A stretch of 64,000 nucleotides of DNA from Liriodendron chinense. Taxonomy: Eukaryota > Streptophyta > Magnoliopsida > Magnoliales > Magnoliaceae. Below, piece after piece: positions 11,659-23,475 of this stretch (positions are counted from its first letter, which is position 1; the number at the start of each line of letters is the position of its first letter). The DNA lies in assembly GCA_003013855.2 (NCBI GenBank), contig ML058392.1, positions 1,364,001-1,428,000 on the forward strand, written 5' to 3'. The notes beneath the pieces were generated by a model. It was not told the DNA's origin and made no database searches. It saw nothing but the letters and a program-made list of their open reading frames with translations. A program made the translations under genes and the position numbers.

Positions 11659-12528
11659 TAGGCCTGCACGCAGGTTGGGTTAAGGTCGGGTTGGGAACAA
11701 CCCTGGACCGAATCTAAATATATTTTAAAGTTTCGGGTTTCAGTTCAGGTCGTGATTGGGTTGGGCTGACCCAACCCTAACCCTACCCTACTTGTAAAAG
11801 GGTCAACCCTAACCCTACCCTACCCTATATGCTAAACCAGGTTAGGTCGGGTTAGAACTATGTTTCTATGGTGTTGTCCACCTAAGATTTGAGTCAACTT
11901 CATTTTTGGTTTCATATTCTAAAATGATCTTTCAAAATAGTTGAACGGTCAGGGGCCACCCACCTTGGTGGATCTCGGATGTCACCCAATCCGCTCCATG
12001 TGAGTGTGAGATGAGCACAGGTTGGGTGAGAGTCAGTGAGACCCCGGAACCAGCCATGTGGGTGAGACCCTAACCATAAGGCTCACCTTGATGTATATAT
12101 TGTAAATCCATGCCGTCCATTTATGTTTCTAGATTATTATAGGAAATGATTCTGATAAGGAAGCAGATAAAAGCTTTAGGTAGACCATACCACAAAAATC
12201 AATGGTCATTAAACTCCCTCCATTAAAAGATTCTAGAGTCCACCCTAATGTTTATTGACCACTCAACCTACTGATAATGTCATACAAATATTTATAAACG
12301 CAATAAACTAGTATAAACGGGGCGGTTCGGGTCGGGTGGAACGGGTCAAGTTTACACGAGTCGGGGTACGGGTCCGGTTGGGCGGATTTGGCATGTACCT
12401 TAAACTGTATCTAAATTAAAAACAGGCCAGCCGCATCTACCCGGGATTAGACAGTTTTCTCATTCGGGTCGGGACGGATCGGGTTTTTACCAGGTCGAGC
12501 GGGTTAACCAAGCAGATGTGCAGCCCTA
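11659..12528. mobile_element. hAT-like MITE with nested MITE pieces
   Basis: The termini are TAGGCCTGCACG and TGTGCAGCCCTA, an inverted repeat. They are flanked by a perfect 8-bp duplication AATAGAGT (11651-11658 and 12529-12536). An 8-bp duplication and a YARNG-like end (TAGGG/TAGGC) are hAT hallmarks. Inside are GGGTCGGGTT-rich arms and a telomere-like CCCTAACCCTACCCTA stretch near 11777-11826. The middle (about 11870-12300) is occupied by rearranged pieces of the GGATTAGG-type MITE family, so this element was hit by a second one. Confidence 0.85.
11870..12300. mobile_element. Rearranged GGATTAGG-family MITE pieces
   Basis: Two half-copies lie in the order right half, then left half. They are recognisable by CACCCAATCCGCTCC near 11988, GTGAGACCCCGG near 12028 and the family body text (GTCCACCTAAGATTTG; AAATCCATGCCGTCC). 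No target duplication was found. They sit inside the hAT-like MITE. Confidence 0.55.
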
Positions 12529-12668
12529 AATAGAGTCAACGATTTAGGCAGTCTGGATTGCCAGGTGTACGGTTGAAGAGTCACTAGCCTTTTTAAACTG
12601 TGTAAAACTCGCATAGAAGTCTTACTAGAGTTGCTCTCCTCGCGAGTGGCATAGATTCTACGGGCTCA

Positions 12669-12890
12669 GATTAGGTACTACCCCATCAGGAGGCATGAGG
12701 AGACGGACGCCTACATAGCATATTGTCATGGGCTGACATAGTGGGTCCCACACTTTGGATCTGACACAGAGCTATCAGACCTGTCACATCCCACTAATAT
12801 CGAGGTGTGGAGCCCATATCACCGACCAATGGCGACGCGTTATGTAAGCATCCGTCTCCTAGTGCGACCTAGTGGGGGTAGTACCTAATC
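12669..12890. mobile_element. Short GGATTAGG-family MITE, 222 bp
   Basis: The inverted ends are GATTAGGTACTACCCC and GGGGTAGTACCTAATC. The palindromic interior (AGACGGACGCCTACATA ... TATGTAAGCATCCGTCT) is shorter than in related copies. The flanks share ATTCTA but without a clean duplication. Confidence 0.7.
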
Positions 12891-12956
12891 CAAGCCCAAA
12901 TTCTAATCACGTGGACGTCCCAGATAAATGTCTGTCTTTCCAAGATCCAAGAGACG

Positions 12957-13501
12957 GGAATTAGGTACCACCCACAGCAGGACCAACCTAGAGACGGACA
13001 GTCCTGGTAGGGGCTCTGTGGGGCCTACCTTGATGTATTTGTAGTATATCACTGTCCATCCTTTTTAACTTATCATTTTAATATATGAGCCCAAAAAGGA
13101 GGCAGATCTAAGGATAAAATGTACTACACTACAGGAAACAGTGGGGATGGAACATCCACCGTTAAAAACCTCTCTGCGGCCACAGAATTGTTTATCAAGT
13201 CAATATTTATGTTTTCCCTTCATTCAGGTCTGTCTGACCTGATGAACAGGTTGGGCGTCAAATAAACACAACGGTGGGTCTTAGGAAGGTTTCAAAGGTG
13301 TGCGTCAGTGTCACCCCTACTTCCTGTAGTGTGGTCCACTCAAGCCATCGATCTGCCTACTTTTTGGGCTCATGCCCTATGATGATATTTCAAAATGGAT
13401 GGACAGCGTGGATAAAACACATACATCAAGATGGGTCCGACGGAGCCCCTGCCACGACTGTCTGTCTCTAGCTAGGTCCTTGTGGGGGCAATACCCAATC
13501 C
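12957..13501. mobile_element. GGATTAGG-family MITE, about 545 bp
   Basis: The ends are AATTAGGTACCACCCACAGC and its complement-like CAATACCCAATCCG. The palindromic body has GTGGTCCAC-type text and GACGGACAGTCCT / GACTGTCTGTCTC mirrored near the ends. A 65-codon ORF inside is incidental. Confidence 0.7.
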
Positions 13502-13802
13502 GAGTGATTCAGTAGGTGGGCCATCTTCTTATACAGTACACGTGGCACATGTTTGAAATGATCTGAACCGTTCAATCATAGTAAGGTTCAGCGTATCAGT
13601 CAGTCTATGATTGTGAACACCCTTTTAATAGTTAGGATTGTCCCATCACTTCATTTTTGCTTCTCACCCATGTGCGAGTGTGATGTATAAATCATGGGAG
13701 CAACTGCACGTATCTCCTCGTTTGTGGCAAAAGAGAAAAAAAGGGCCTTTCCACTCAGAAGGTGGGCCACGCTTTAAAAGGTAGCCAACTGACCATATCC
13801 AA

Positions 13803-14315
13803 GGGGAGCGGATTAGGTGAGACCCCGGATCCACTGAGGTGGGGGGGACCCCTGACTGTGGGGCTCACAGTGATGTATGTGTATTAAATCCACACCGTCC
13901 AACCATTTTTAAAGATCATTTTAGAGTATGATCCAAAAAATGAAGCTGAGTAAAATCTTAGGTGGACCACACCATGAAAACAGTCGTGATTGAATCTCTA
14001 CCATTGAAAACTTCCTGGATTTCACCGGAATGTTTATTTGCCATCCAATCTGTTGATAAGATAAAAAAACACCTAGACTAAGAGACAACATAAATATCAT
14101 CTTGATCCAAAGCTTTGGTGGCTCACATGAAGTTTTTAATGGTCAATCACCACTGTTTCCTGTAATATGGCCCATCTAGGATTTGGAACTTGTTCATTTT
14201 TGGACCATACCTTAAAATAAACTTTCAATACGGATGAAAGGCGTGGATGTAGTCACATACATCACAGTGGTCCCACCCACCTCGGTGGATCCTGGGTCTC
14301 ACCTAATCCGCTCCC
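13803..14315. mobile_element. GGATTAGG-family MITE with perfect 8-bp target duplication
   Basis: The left end GGGGAGCGGATTAGGTGAGA and right end TCTCACCTAATCCGCTCCC are complementary. Both ends are flanked by ATATCCAA (13795-13802, 14316-14323). The palindromic body is the same as in the 10.3-kb copy. It encodes nothing; the 67-codon ORF across the right end is chance. Confidence 0.85.
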
Positions 14316-14384
14316 ATATCCAAGATACAACTATAAAATATGCCCACCTGAAGACAACAGTCAACAGATTGTCAGGACAACATA

Positions 14385-14770
14385 CAATGCGACACGTATT
14401 GCGTGGTGACAGGACTACATGGCCCACCATCATGTAAATGTTTTATCCATACTGTCCGTCCGTTTTGGCAGCTCATCTTCAGCCACCAGCCCAAATTAAA
14501 GCGTATCCAAGGCTCAAGTGGACCCACCACAGGAAACAGCAGGGTCAATGACATCCACCGTTAAAACATTCCTAAAGAGAAAACACAAAGAAGTTTTCCA
14601 TGGTAGGCATTCAATCTCCACTGTTTCTTCTAGTGTGGTCCACTTGACCTTTGAATATGGTTCAATTTTAGGCTCGTGGCTTAAAATGAACGAGTTGGCA
14701 AAATAGATGGACGGCGTGGATAACACACATACATCATGGTGGGCCCACATGGGTGGTAGCAGAGTCCCAA
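14385..14770. mobile_element. Partial GGATTAGG-family MITE
   Basis: The body text of the family is clear (CCATACTGTCCGTCCG, GTGGACCCACCACAGGAAAC, ATGGACGGCGTGGATAA), but the terminal GGATTAGG repeats are missing. The ORFs on both strands here are artefacts of the palindrome. Confidence 0.6.
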
Positions 14771-14774
14771 GGTT

Positions 14775-15528
14775 GATTTTTTACAGACGTGTGCCACTGC
14801 CACTTTGGGTGGCGTGCCCCAAGGTTGTATCGTGCTAGGAGAAATGCTTGGATTGGTAAAAAAAGAGGCCATTTGCAGCCCACTTGCCAACATGGCAGGT
14901 GAAGGATAGGGTCTGGTCTCCTCTAACCTGAAGGCTTCTGAACATGCCCTGATAAAAAAAAAGTAAAAATAAAAAATCAAGAAGCTCCGCTAATCAAGTT
15001 GTCCACATGTGCATGTTGACATATAGGCTATCTTTTTTCCACATGTCCAAGCCACGCCCGTCACTTGGGTGCTGTTGACATACCCAAGGAAGTTCCATGT
15101 TCGTTCTGAATCTGAACATGTGGGCCCATGGTTGGTTCATCCGAACCATTGATTGGCTGCTCTCATGGATGAACCCTGCCTAAAAAAATTCTTCAATAGG
15201 CCACATTCAGTGGAGACTAGACAAAAGATTTGCTAATTAGGATCCTCCTATTTGAGAGAGTTTTTTTAGTATGGTCCATCCATGATGAGGGCCATTGGAT
15301 CAATGGCTTGGATAAACAAACTATAACCCTAGTAGGAATCAATGGACAACTAAGTTCATAAATAGGTTAGCCTCTATCAGCTTAAATGCTTCATTGCTAT
15401 GATTCTTAAGTCACAAACGGAAGACATGGAGTCCAGTTCATTGATCTAGATTGCCCATTAAGTCGAATGCACATTTCATAAGTTATACCCTTCAAACATT
15501 ATGCCAACATGAAAATTTAACAATCTGT
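14775..15528. other. Gene-free interval
   Basis: No ORF, repeat end or RNA gene recognised. Confidence 0.3.
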
Positions 15529-16617
15529 TGTTGGTGCTGTTTATAGCCAAGTGGGGGGGTGTGTGCTTGTTGTGCTCGCGTGCTAGGACCGATTGAGTTT
15601 GGTCCAAACCGTGATCACCATTGACCCTTGGCGTAGAGATAGAGCGGTGCACAGTCGATCAACCATTGTCTATTCAACCAACAATTTACGCTCGTTTAGC
15701 CAGGCAATTTGTGGAAGTTAGGGCTCTTCCTCCAGTGAGCTCTTTTTTACCTTGACAATCAAAGACTTGCGAAGGTGCAACAATTGTATGATTGAATGGA
15801 TAGAGACAGAGAAATGGGTGCAAAGTTAAGCGTAATTTCTTAGCACTATAGTGGGATCATCGGTCCAGCTGAGAGTAGTAGGGTGCTTCCTAGAGTAGCG
15901 TGCTGATGAGTGATGCGATGATAATGCCAATAATTATAAGTTATAATTATGGTCAGCCTAGTGCATGATCATAGGCAGATGGGTCCTAAGACTAATGCCT
16001 TCCTTCAAATCAGGTTCGCGGGCATAGATGGAAGGGGATTACAACTGTTGGCTACAACTAAGAGTCGATCCGGCGTGGTCGCAGGGACAGACTGATGCTA
16101 CTCCTAACCTAAGGGTCCACGGCTGATGAGCGGTGGAGGGATTAAACTAGGCTATGCTAGGATAGACAACAACATTGCGCTAGTATAAGGTTGTTCTTAG
16201 ATTGAGGATTGGAATCTTTTCTTCGTATCTACTCCTGCTATTTATAGCCCCTCATGATGAAAGGTGAGGACAACTGATTGCCCACGTGGCGCCTTCGCGT
16301 GTAATCAGCTGGGAAAGAGTGGTTACTCTTCTTTTGATTGTGATATACCTTTGTCGAACGTACTCTAGTGTTGACGTGTCCATAACGGCTACTCATCCTG
16401 ATCCAGATATTGTTTAAATGGCGTGGCATTCCGAAGATATTATCTGCTTTCTAAATATTTGGCGTGCATGCTGGAGATATTGTACATGCGATGTGGAGCG
16501 ATCTGTGCTATTGATCCAATTTGTCAAATTTTGGTAAAAACATTTACTTAATAGATTTTAATGTGGATAAATAGGATATTTAAAGAAGTGTTCGCTTAAT
16601 AATTTAAATAATCTATT
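15529..16617 (+). mobile_element. Putative LTR of about 1.1 kb
   Basis: A TGTTGGTGCTGTTTATAGCC start at 15529 recurs in diverged form as GTTGGTGCTATTTACACCC at 16619, as if a second LTR start followed. TATTTATAGCCCC near 16238 could be the internal promoter. No PBS, PPT or protein domain was identified, so the class is open. Confidence 0.3.
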
Positions 16618-17549
16618 CGTTGGTGCTATTTACACCCAATTTGAGTGCACCAGCTATGACAACTAGTGAGACGACGTGTGATAACACCTCTGTACAAAAG
16701 ATTAAGATGAGATCCTCACAGTTATGCGGGCGGTAGGAAAATATCGTGAAGTATGAGAAAAGCTATAGCTATAAGTGTCATTGTGCTTGAGAGAAAAGTT
16801 ATTACATACACGTGGCAATACAACAAAGGCCATAAGCTTCATAATGTCCTAAAGAGGATGTTCATGACTACTATTTTAGCTGGTGATGATTCTTAACACA
16901 TGTTAGAACTCAAGTTGCTACATATATGTGAAGCCGTAAGCGGAAAGCTCTAATACATACATTAAGCTAAAGTGGTGATTAAAAGCAACACATTTGTGTA
17001 ATATGATAGGCCACACTCATCCAAAAGTAAGCTAATTATGTGAAGATCGCGAAGGCTTATCTCAAGATAGAGAATATGATCAACTATGCTTGCTTGACGA
17101 CTAGGCAATTAAAAGAAATTTTGGAAGGCTCATTTTTATCTTGAAGTATAATCGACCACATCTGTTGATTGGCTAATTAATCAAGAGAAGATCTCAGATG
17201 TTCATTTTAATACAAGTCTCCAGCAAACCGCCTTATACATATATAAATTAACAGAGAATGAGGAGTTCAGGGCCCACACCACTCCGAAACAATATAACAC
17301 TACTCTTTTCAGTGCAACGTTGCATATCCTTCATCTGTCATTGACCATTATTATTATTATTATTATTATTCAAATTAACTCCTCCATGGTCAGCGAATGC
17401 AATGTTATAAATCAGCTCAGATTGATTAGATTAGAATATGATAACTAGACACCATATATCCACGATCACATTATTGGACCTAAGAAGATCTCTAGGTCTT
17501 AAACGGACGGCCTAGCAGAGCCATCTTGTCATGTGCCTAAAGATTTCAC
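16618..17549. other. Gene-free interval with (TTA)n tract
   Basis: It holds a TATA-like ATATATAAATTA near 17238 and an (ATT)n tract at about 17349-17370. There is no coding sequence. A retroelement leader is possible but unproven. Confidence 0.3.
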
Positions 17550-18045
17550 TCGACCACCTCACCACAAAGTTTGACCAAGCTATGAATAAGTCATTGTTTA
17601 ATATGATTGCCTTGCCATGAAGCCTAATCGAGTGATGAATATGTGATCAGTTCAAGACATCCTTGCCCATGGAATGAAGATCTAAGCGATGAACGAATAG
17701 TTGTTCCCATGACTATCACATCGCAAAGTAAGGACCCAAAGTAATGAACAAGTTGTTGCCCCACCGACCTCCTCGCCACAAACTATGTAGCTAAGTGACG
17801 AATAGCCGATCATTTTCCAAATGAGCAACTCACCCATGAAGCTCAATTGTGCGGGGTAACAAAGAGGCTGTTGTTTCCTAATGACTGCCTCACCACGGAG
17901 ACCACTCATGTGACGAATGGATTGTTGAAGATCAACCCACCATCGACTGTCTCGCCATAGAACTCAGACCTGCATGGTGAACAACAGTCATCACAATAAT
18001 TGTGTAGCCACGAAGCTAGCCGCATGATAAACAACATCTATCCTT
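17550..18045. repeat. Degenerate minisatellite, unit about 57 bp, nine copies
   Basis: The anchor CTCGCCACGAAGCTC or close variants recurs near 17557, 17610, 17667, 17717, 17769, 17829, 17887, 17949 and 18004, each followed by GTGACGAA-like text and TTGTTG. Copies differ at many sites, so the array is old. Further units appear at about 20800-20960. Confidence 0.75.
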
Positions 18046-20799
18046 TTCACGTGAACCATGATTTTTTGACACAGGGAGGACGTAGTGAGGTCGATCACTA
18101 TCTTCCTCACGAGATAACTACCTTGAATCCACAAGGCTTCCAGGACTCTTTAACCGGACTTCCTTAAATCCACAAGGGAAAATATCTAATCCATGAGAGA
18201 AAATTGGTAAAAACCATAATTTTATTGAATAATAATTTGATGGATACATTAACAATGATTTTAACATCCTTATATATCCCTAAATAAACCTTAATTCGTA
18301 CTTACTTAAAATAGTAAGTTCCCCAAAATAAAAAGTTATTAAAAATAATAAAATCTAGATTATTGTACCTCTGTTTGATGGTGTACCTATTTCTTATCCT
18401 TGTTGATATAATGTTGTATCAAAGTACAAGATTTTGCAATTAAAACTCAAATGGCTTTTAGGTGACAATGAGGTGAGAATGATAGCTCCTCGGAAGATCA
18501 TCCATGGCCCAATTAGGCTTCTTAAAAATGAAAATTTTTTGGATGGTTGAATGAAGGGATCGGGAGATCATGTTTTTCCATAGGATCACTAATGCAAGGA
18601 AAAACGAATATAGTCTTTTAGTTGGACAAAAATAAAATTTTTCGAGCTAAAGCCTGAATATGATGGTAGAGTTTACTGTTGTAGTTATATGGCATTAGAG
18701 ATGCATTCAATGTGTTTTACATCTTTTAATGAGAATACTTTGCCTGATACTTTATGAATTTTAAAAATTCAACCAAGAGGTGGGGTTACATTTATGTATC
18801 TTACAAATTTTTAAAGGTTTGTCATGAAGATTTTAGAGACATGAAGGTGTTGGAGTCGTTGAAGACGTGGGTTTGGACCATTTGATACATAGTTTCAACA
18901 AGTTGTCTTTCAATTAGAGAGAGGATATGGGGTGCTTCACTTTTTCTTCGACATACGACTTTGAGGAACTATGGGATTTGAAGATCTGATTGATAGTTAC
19001 TTTAATATTTTCCAACATGGCCTCAGAAAAAGGTGAGGTTGATTGTTAAAGTTGATGGGGAAAATACTCGATTTGGCACTTCTGCTTTCAATTCTTGTGG
19101 AATGAAAATGTTTGTGGGGTTATGTTGGTGGCTCAGATCCCCAACTAAATGAATCCAATTTGAAGAAACTCCATCAATGAAAGGGTATTCCTATTTTGAG
19201 GATCAAAACACAAGATTTGAGTGTAATTTGATGAATGTTGAAAGACCATTTAGGAAATATCAGAAGAAGGGCTAAATCTTCACATTTCCCCCCCTATTTT
19301 CATCTTCTTTTTGTTGTATTTTTATATATAACAGGCTTTAATCCACCAACTCATGCTTGATTTATATTCGATTATGGCCTATTTGGTCGACTTTGAGTAG
19401 GTCAAGCTGACATTGCTTGACAGACAACATTCTTACCAAATAATGGCCCATTACACCATCAAATACATGTCTAAAACAAAAAATTATCCGGGATCATCCT
19501 GATTTTAAAATTTTCAATTTTTTTTTAATGTTTGGTAAAAAATAGAAAAAGAAAAGAAAAAAAGAAAAGAAAAAGAAATTGACTGTCATGTAGCCATATT
19601 GGATGGTTTCGTTCACCATGCATGCCAATACAGATACTTAATTTTGCTAGTTTGTTGTTGCGCTAAGAACACAAGGAATATCAATGAAACGTGTAGTTTT
19701 TTATAAAATTGTAACATATGTATTAAGTGCCTCGTGCTAATTTTCTGAACTGGAGAATTTTATTGGACATGGATGACATCCTTGGAGAACTATAAGAGGA
19801 AACATGTACTAATACGTACGATACTATAGAAAAGAAGGCCGATTTGGAACCATCATATGAATATCCATATTGTATCAGCTCGATACGATATGCAACACGG
19901 CCCTGTATCAACTGTATCAATAAAGGTTGCACTGTATGAGGTGATACACTCCGTATCGGGGCTGATATTTCGTACCCGTATCCGTCATAAAAGGCAGAAA
20001 CGACAAATTTCCTCCATTTTCGATCTCTCTCCCCCTCATTTCTCCTCTAAGTTTTGAAATCCCTCCACTACATCAATCCTAAGGGATTTTCAGCACCATT
20101 AATAGCAATTTGGTGAATCAAAACATTAAATTTTAATCAATTTCAAATATCAAAATAATTTGGGGTCGATTTCGAAAAATTGGAAAAGCGGTAAAAAAAA
20201 TTAATTTTTTGCTGTCGATCTGATGAGAAAATCAGTGGTACACCCTATAGAGTGTACCAGAGGAGGAGGCGTCGCTGACAAAATATAACATACTTACATA
20301 TTCCTAAATAAATCCTAATTCGTACTTATTAAAAATAGTAAGTTTTTTGAAATAAAAAATTACTAAAAATAGTAAAATCCTAATTAAAGACTACTACTAA
20401 GTAGGCTCTTTCTAAAACTCATTACTCAGCAAAAATAGAAACTTCTAAATAATCAAGAATTCTAAAAACGAAGGAAACACTAAATCAAAATTATTAAAAA
20501 TAATAATTTTTTTCTAAAATTTCATTTTTCTGCTATAAACGTGCATTTTTTTTAAAAAAATGGACGGATATATTGGTTCACCCCAAAACAAAATTGCAGT
20601 TAAAATTCATATGTTGTGCGTCCTGTGACTTCTCTCGAATCAAAAGTTATGGCCGATTTATGGTCCGCCTTCTTTTGGTCCATCCATGTAAAAATTATCA
20701 AATTTATCAACTTTTCTTTGATCTTTATCCAATCCATATGCAATAAGTATGTGCTTGATCCTCACCCTTCATCAGGGGGTTCCTGTCCTTCAACATTTT
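18046..20799. other. Inserted DNA separating the two minisatellite parts
   Basis: About 2.75 kb without array units. It contains two direct copies of an AT-rich block of about 100 bp (18262-18365 and 20282-20385, sharing TAATTCGTACTTA and AATAGTAAG). It also has a decayed GATACGG-family segment (about 19820-20060) and an imperfect hairpin GGTACAC...GTGTACC at 20237-20258. The direct copies could be remnants of short LTRs, but no domain lies between them. The ORFs here are short and unrecognised. Confidence 0.4.
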
Positions 20800-20960
20800 C
20801 TCACATAGCGAAGCCTAACCCACAACGAACAGATTGTTATTCTGAAGACCTTCTAGCCATAAAAGCCAGCTGATCAGGCAATTTAGCTTTCGTACTCTAG
20901 GACCTTGTCACGAATAAACAATCATTCTTGACGACTGTCTCGCTATGAACAGATTGTTGT
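20800..20960. repeat. Outlying minisatellite units
   Basis: GCGAAGCCTAACCCACAACG and GACTGTCTCGCTATGAACAG each followed by AGATTGTT match units of the 17.55-18.05 kb array, so the two were probably contiguous once. Confidence 0.6.
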
Positions 20961-22129
20961 TAGTTTTTATTTTTCTTTTCTTTTTATCATTTACTTTTTC
21001 AACTGACTGTAGTTAAAACTTATTTATTTAATTAATTGTCTTCTACCTAGTTTTATTCTTTTAAGTTATATTTTATAAATATTGAATAGTATAAGTTATC
21101 ACATGCTTAATTGAAAGTCTTTTCTCCAAAGGTAAAAAAAAAAAAAACTTATTAAAAGGATGAACTCTTTCCTTCATAAATCACTTGATTTTTATGTAAT
21201 TTGTGGTTGAATAGTCAACCGATCTTCATAGATCCAGTCCTACTTTGTCTACTTTGGCTCTCAGGGTCACAAGGCATTTGGTTTGAGTTGAGCTACCACT
21301 GGCTCTGACATGCTGGACACACACACACAACACGTGTAATTAAATTTAACACCAACAAGGGCCCATCATGAAATGTTTATAATTATAAAGGAGCACTTCT
21401 ATTAATTAGATTCTAAACATCTCATCCATTATTTGGAGGTATAATAGCTAAAAAAGGCAAATTAAAGCTACATTGGACCATCCAATTGATGTGATTTTTA
21501 TAAGGTAGCCTATAGAACCTATTCAATCATAATAAAAGTTTGGATCAATCTTCTAAAATATCCAATAAGTATGATACAATTAGGAGGATCGTAGAACCCA
21601 TAATGCTCTTAGAGCAATAAAGCATTTCTCTTATATTATATCATTGTTAAAGTTAACCAGCTTTAAGTTGGATACTTTTTAAAATGGTTTCAACTAAAAG
21701 TAAAAATTCTAAAAAATATATCAATTTAAAATTTTCAGTACCAAAATTACCTCAAATGCTTAACAACAACAATCTTTTTTGCTGCAAGAAAATACTTATA
21801 GAGATGAAGGAAAGCCCGTTAGAAATGTTAATTCTCAACCACAAAAGGAACTATAATAATATATACACTATAAGATATTTAAATTTGACAGGTTAAAGTT
21901 TTTATGAGAGAACTGATTTTTTTAGAGTTAAGGTTTGAGAGGAGATATGAGTATTTTAAACTAAAACTCTAAACACGTATTTATAGGCCTCTATCGTAGC
22001 GAAACTCTAATTAGAAACAATTACAATATTTTATTAAAGTGGTGTGGATGGTGGATTGCGGGTGGATCATGCTTTTTCATGGGTTGTCTTTTTTAAGCGC
22101 TTGCGCTGTGTTTAAAAGAATGTATATTT
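20961..22129. other. Gene-free AT-rich interval
   Basis: No ORF with recognisable content and no paired repeat ends. Confidence 0.3.
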
Positions 22130-22950
22130 GATTAGAGTTGCCACTAGACAATTAGTCTATCTTCACTGTTGGCTAGACTCTATAGAAATACTAGGAGGAG
22201 ATCCGAATATTCTCAGTCATAAAGTGACTTGTTGATTTGTGACTAAAAATTTAGGGTAAGGGACCACAATTACAGAGAGGGAAGGTGTTAGGCACCCGCT
22301 CATGCCCGTATAAATGTACGATCTCTACTTTCACATGATTTGACTACTTCTTGAGGGTTGTGATTAGTTCTCGCGCAATAATGATGCAATGGTGTGTGTA
22401 CTAATGTGTTAAATGTAACGCTTATGATAAACTTTGGTTCGGGTTGGATAAATCCACCCTTACTTCTCCACTTGCTGAAGTGTGAACTAATGGACCAAAG
22501 TTTCTGATGGGCATGATCCAATTATATTGGCAAGCCACAGAACATACTCTCAAGTTTATTAAGTGTGCAATGCTATGCGATGTTGTATTAATAGATGAGA
22601 TGATTAGGGGGGTTGAGAAATGAATAAGTGTTTTACAATACTAATCTTGAGATTAGACGAAACTGATTAGAAATTGAAAAGTTTGATGGACGGTAATGTC
22701 GCAAGGATTAGATTAAGTGGCTCAGCATATTGGAACTTGAATGACTCAAGAGGCTAAGATTCTGGCTAGACTAGGTTAGACCAGGGCTAGACTCTATCCT
22801 TTACTTTCACTCTCATTGGTGGAGGGATGTGGATAAGCTAAGGGTGTCTTAGGAAGGCCTAAGGGATTTTTTTAGGTGGGGAGGTGTGTTGGATAGTGAG
22901 AGATGATTGAAATGAGAAAGGGAGGGGGCTATTTACTACGGTATAATCAT
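22130..22950 (-). mobile_element. Tat-like Ty3/gypsy LTR, reverse copy
   Basis: Read on the minus strand, it shows a TAGTAAATAGCCCCCTCC promoter-like segment near 22925, then GGTGCCTAACACCTTCCC near 22290, then TAGTGGCAACTC near 22150. That is the same order as in the forward copy at 4.8-6.1 kb. The far (5') border is uncertain. No pol sequence is attached. Confidence 0.5.
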
Positions 22951-23475
22951 TTACGATGTTCCTTTAACTTATCTTTATGTCTTAATCTTGATTTGGTCGC
23001 TTTCCTATTGTGCTTCTAACGTAGTCGAATTTTTACATATAGCCTTAAGAATGCACAGCAAAGTATCACCACATCATCTCAACTTTATCACATGACATAG
23101 AGTATTAAGGATATTATAGTAATTTGCAAGGCTAACATACATGCACAATATTGGATAAAATCGATCTATTGCTTATAAGTAATTCCCTTCGTAGCATGTA
23201 TGGTTTAATTCACACATTATGAATGATTAAACATTTGCTATCTACACGATTATACATAATATCCATCTGATCAAATAATAATCCATCCCTATTACAATAC
23301 ATAAGCTTATACAATCTGACAGGTACGAAGCTGATCTACTGGCTCTATGAGATTTCATCTTGATCACCTCAAAATCAAGGTGGATGTACATCTTATCATA
23401 TTCATGCACATCAATATTCATCAGTCTTGTTATGCATATTTATGAAATTGCGTCACTTGTGAATGTGTATGCGTG

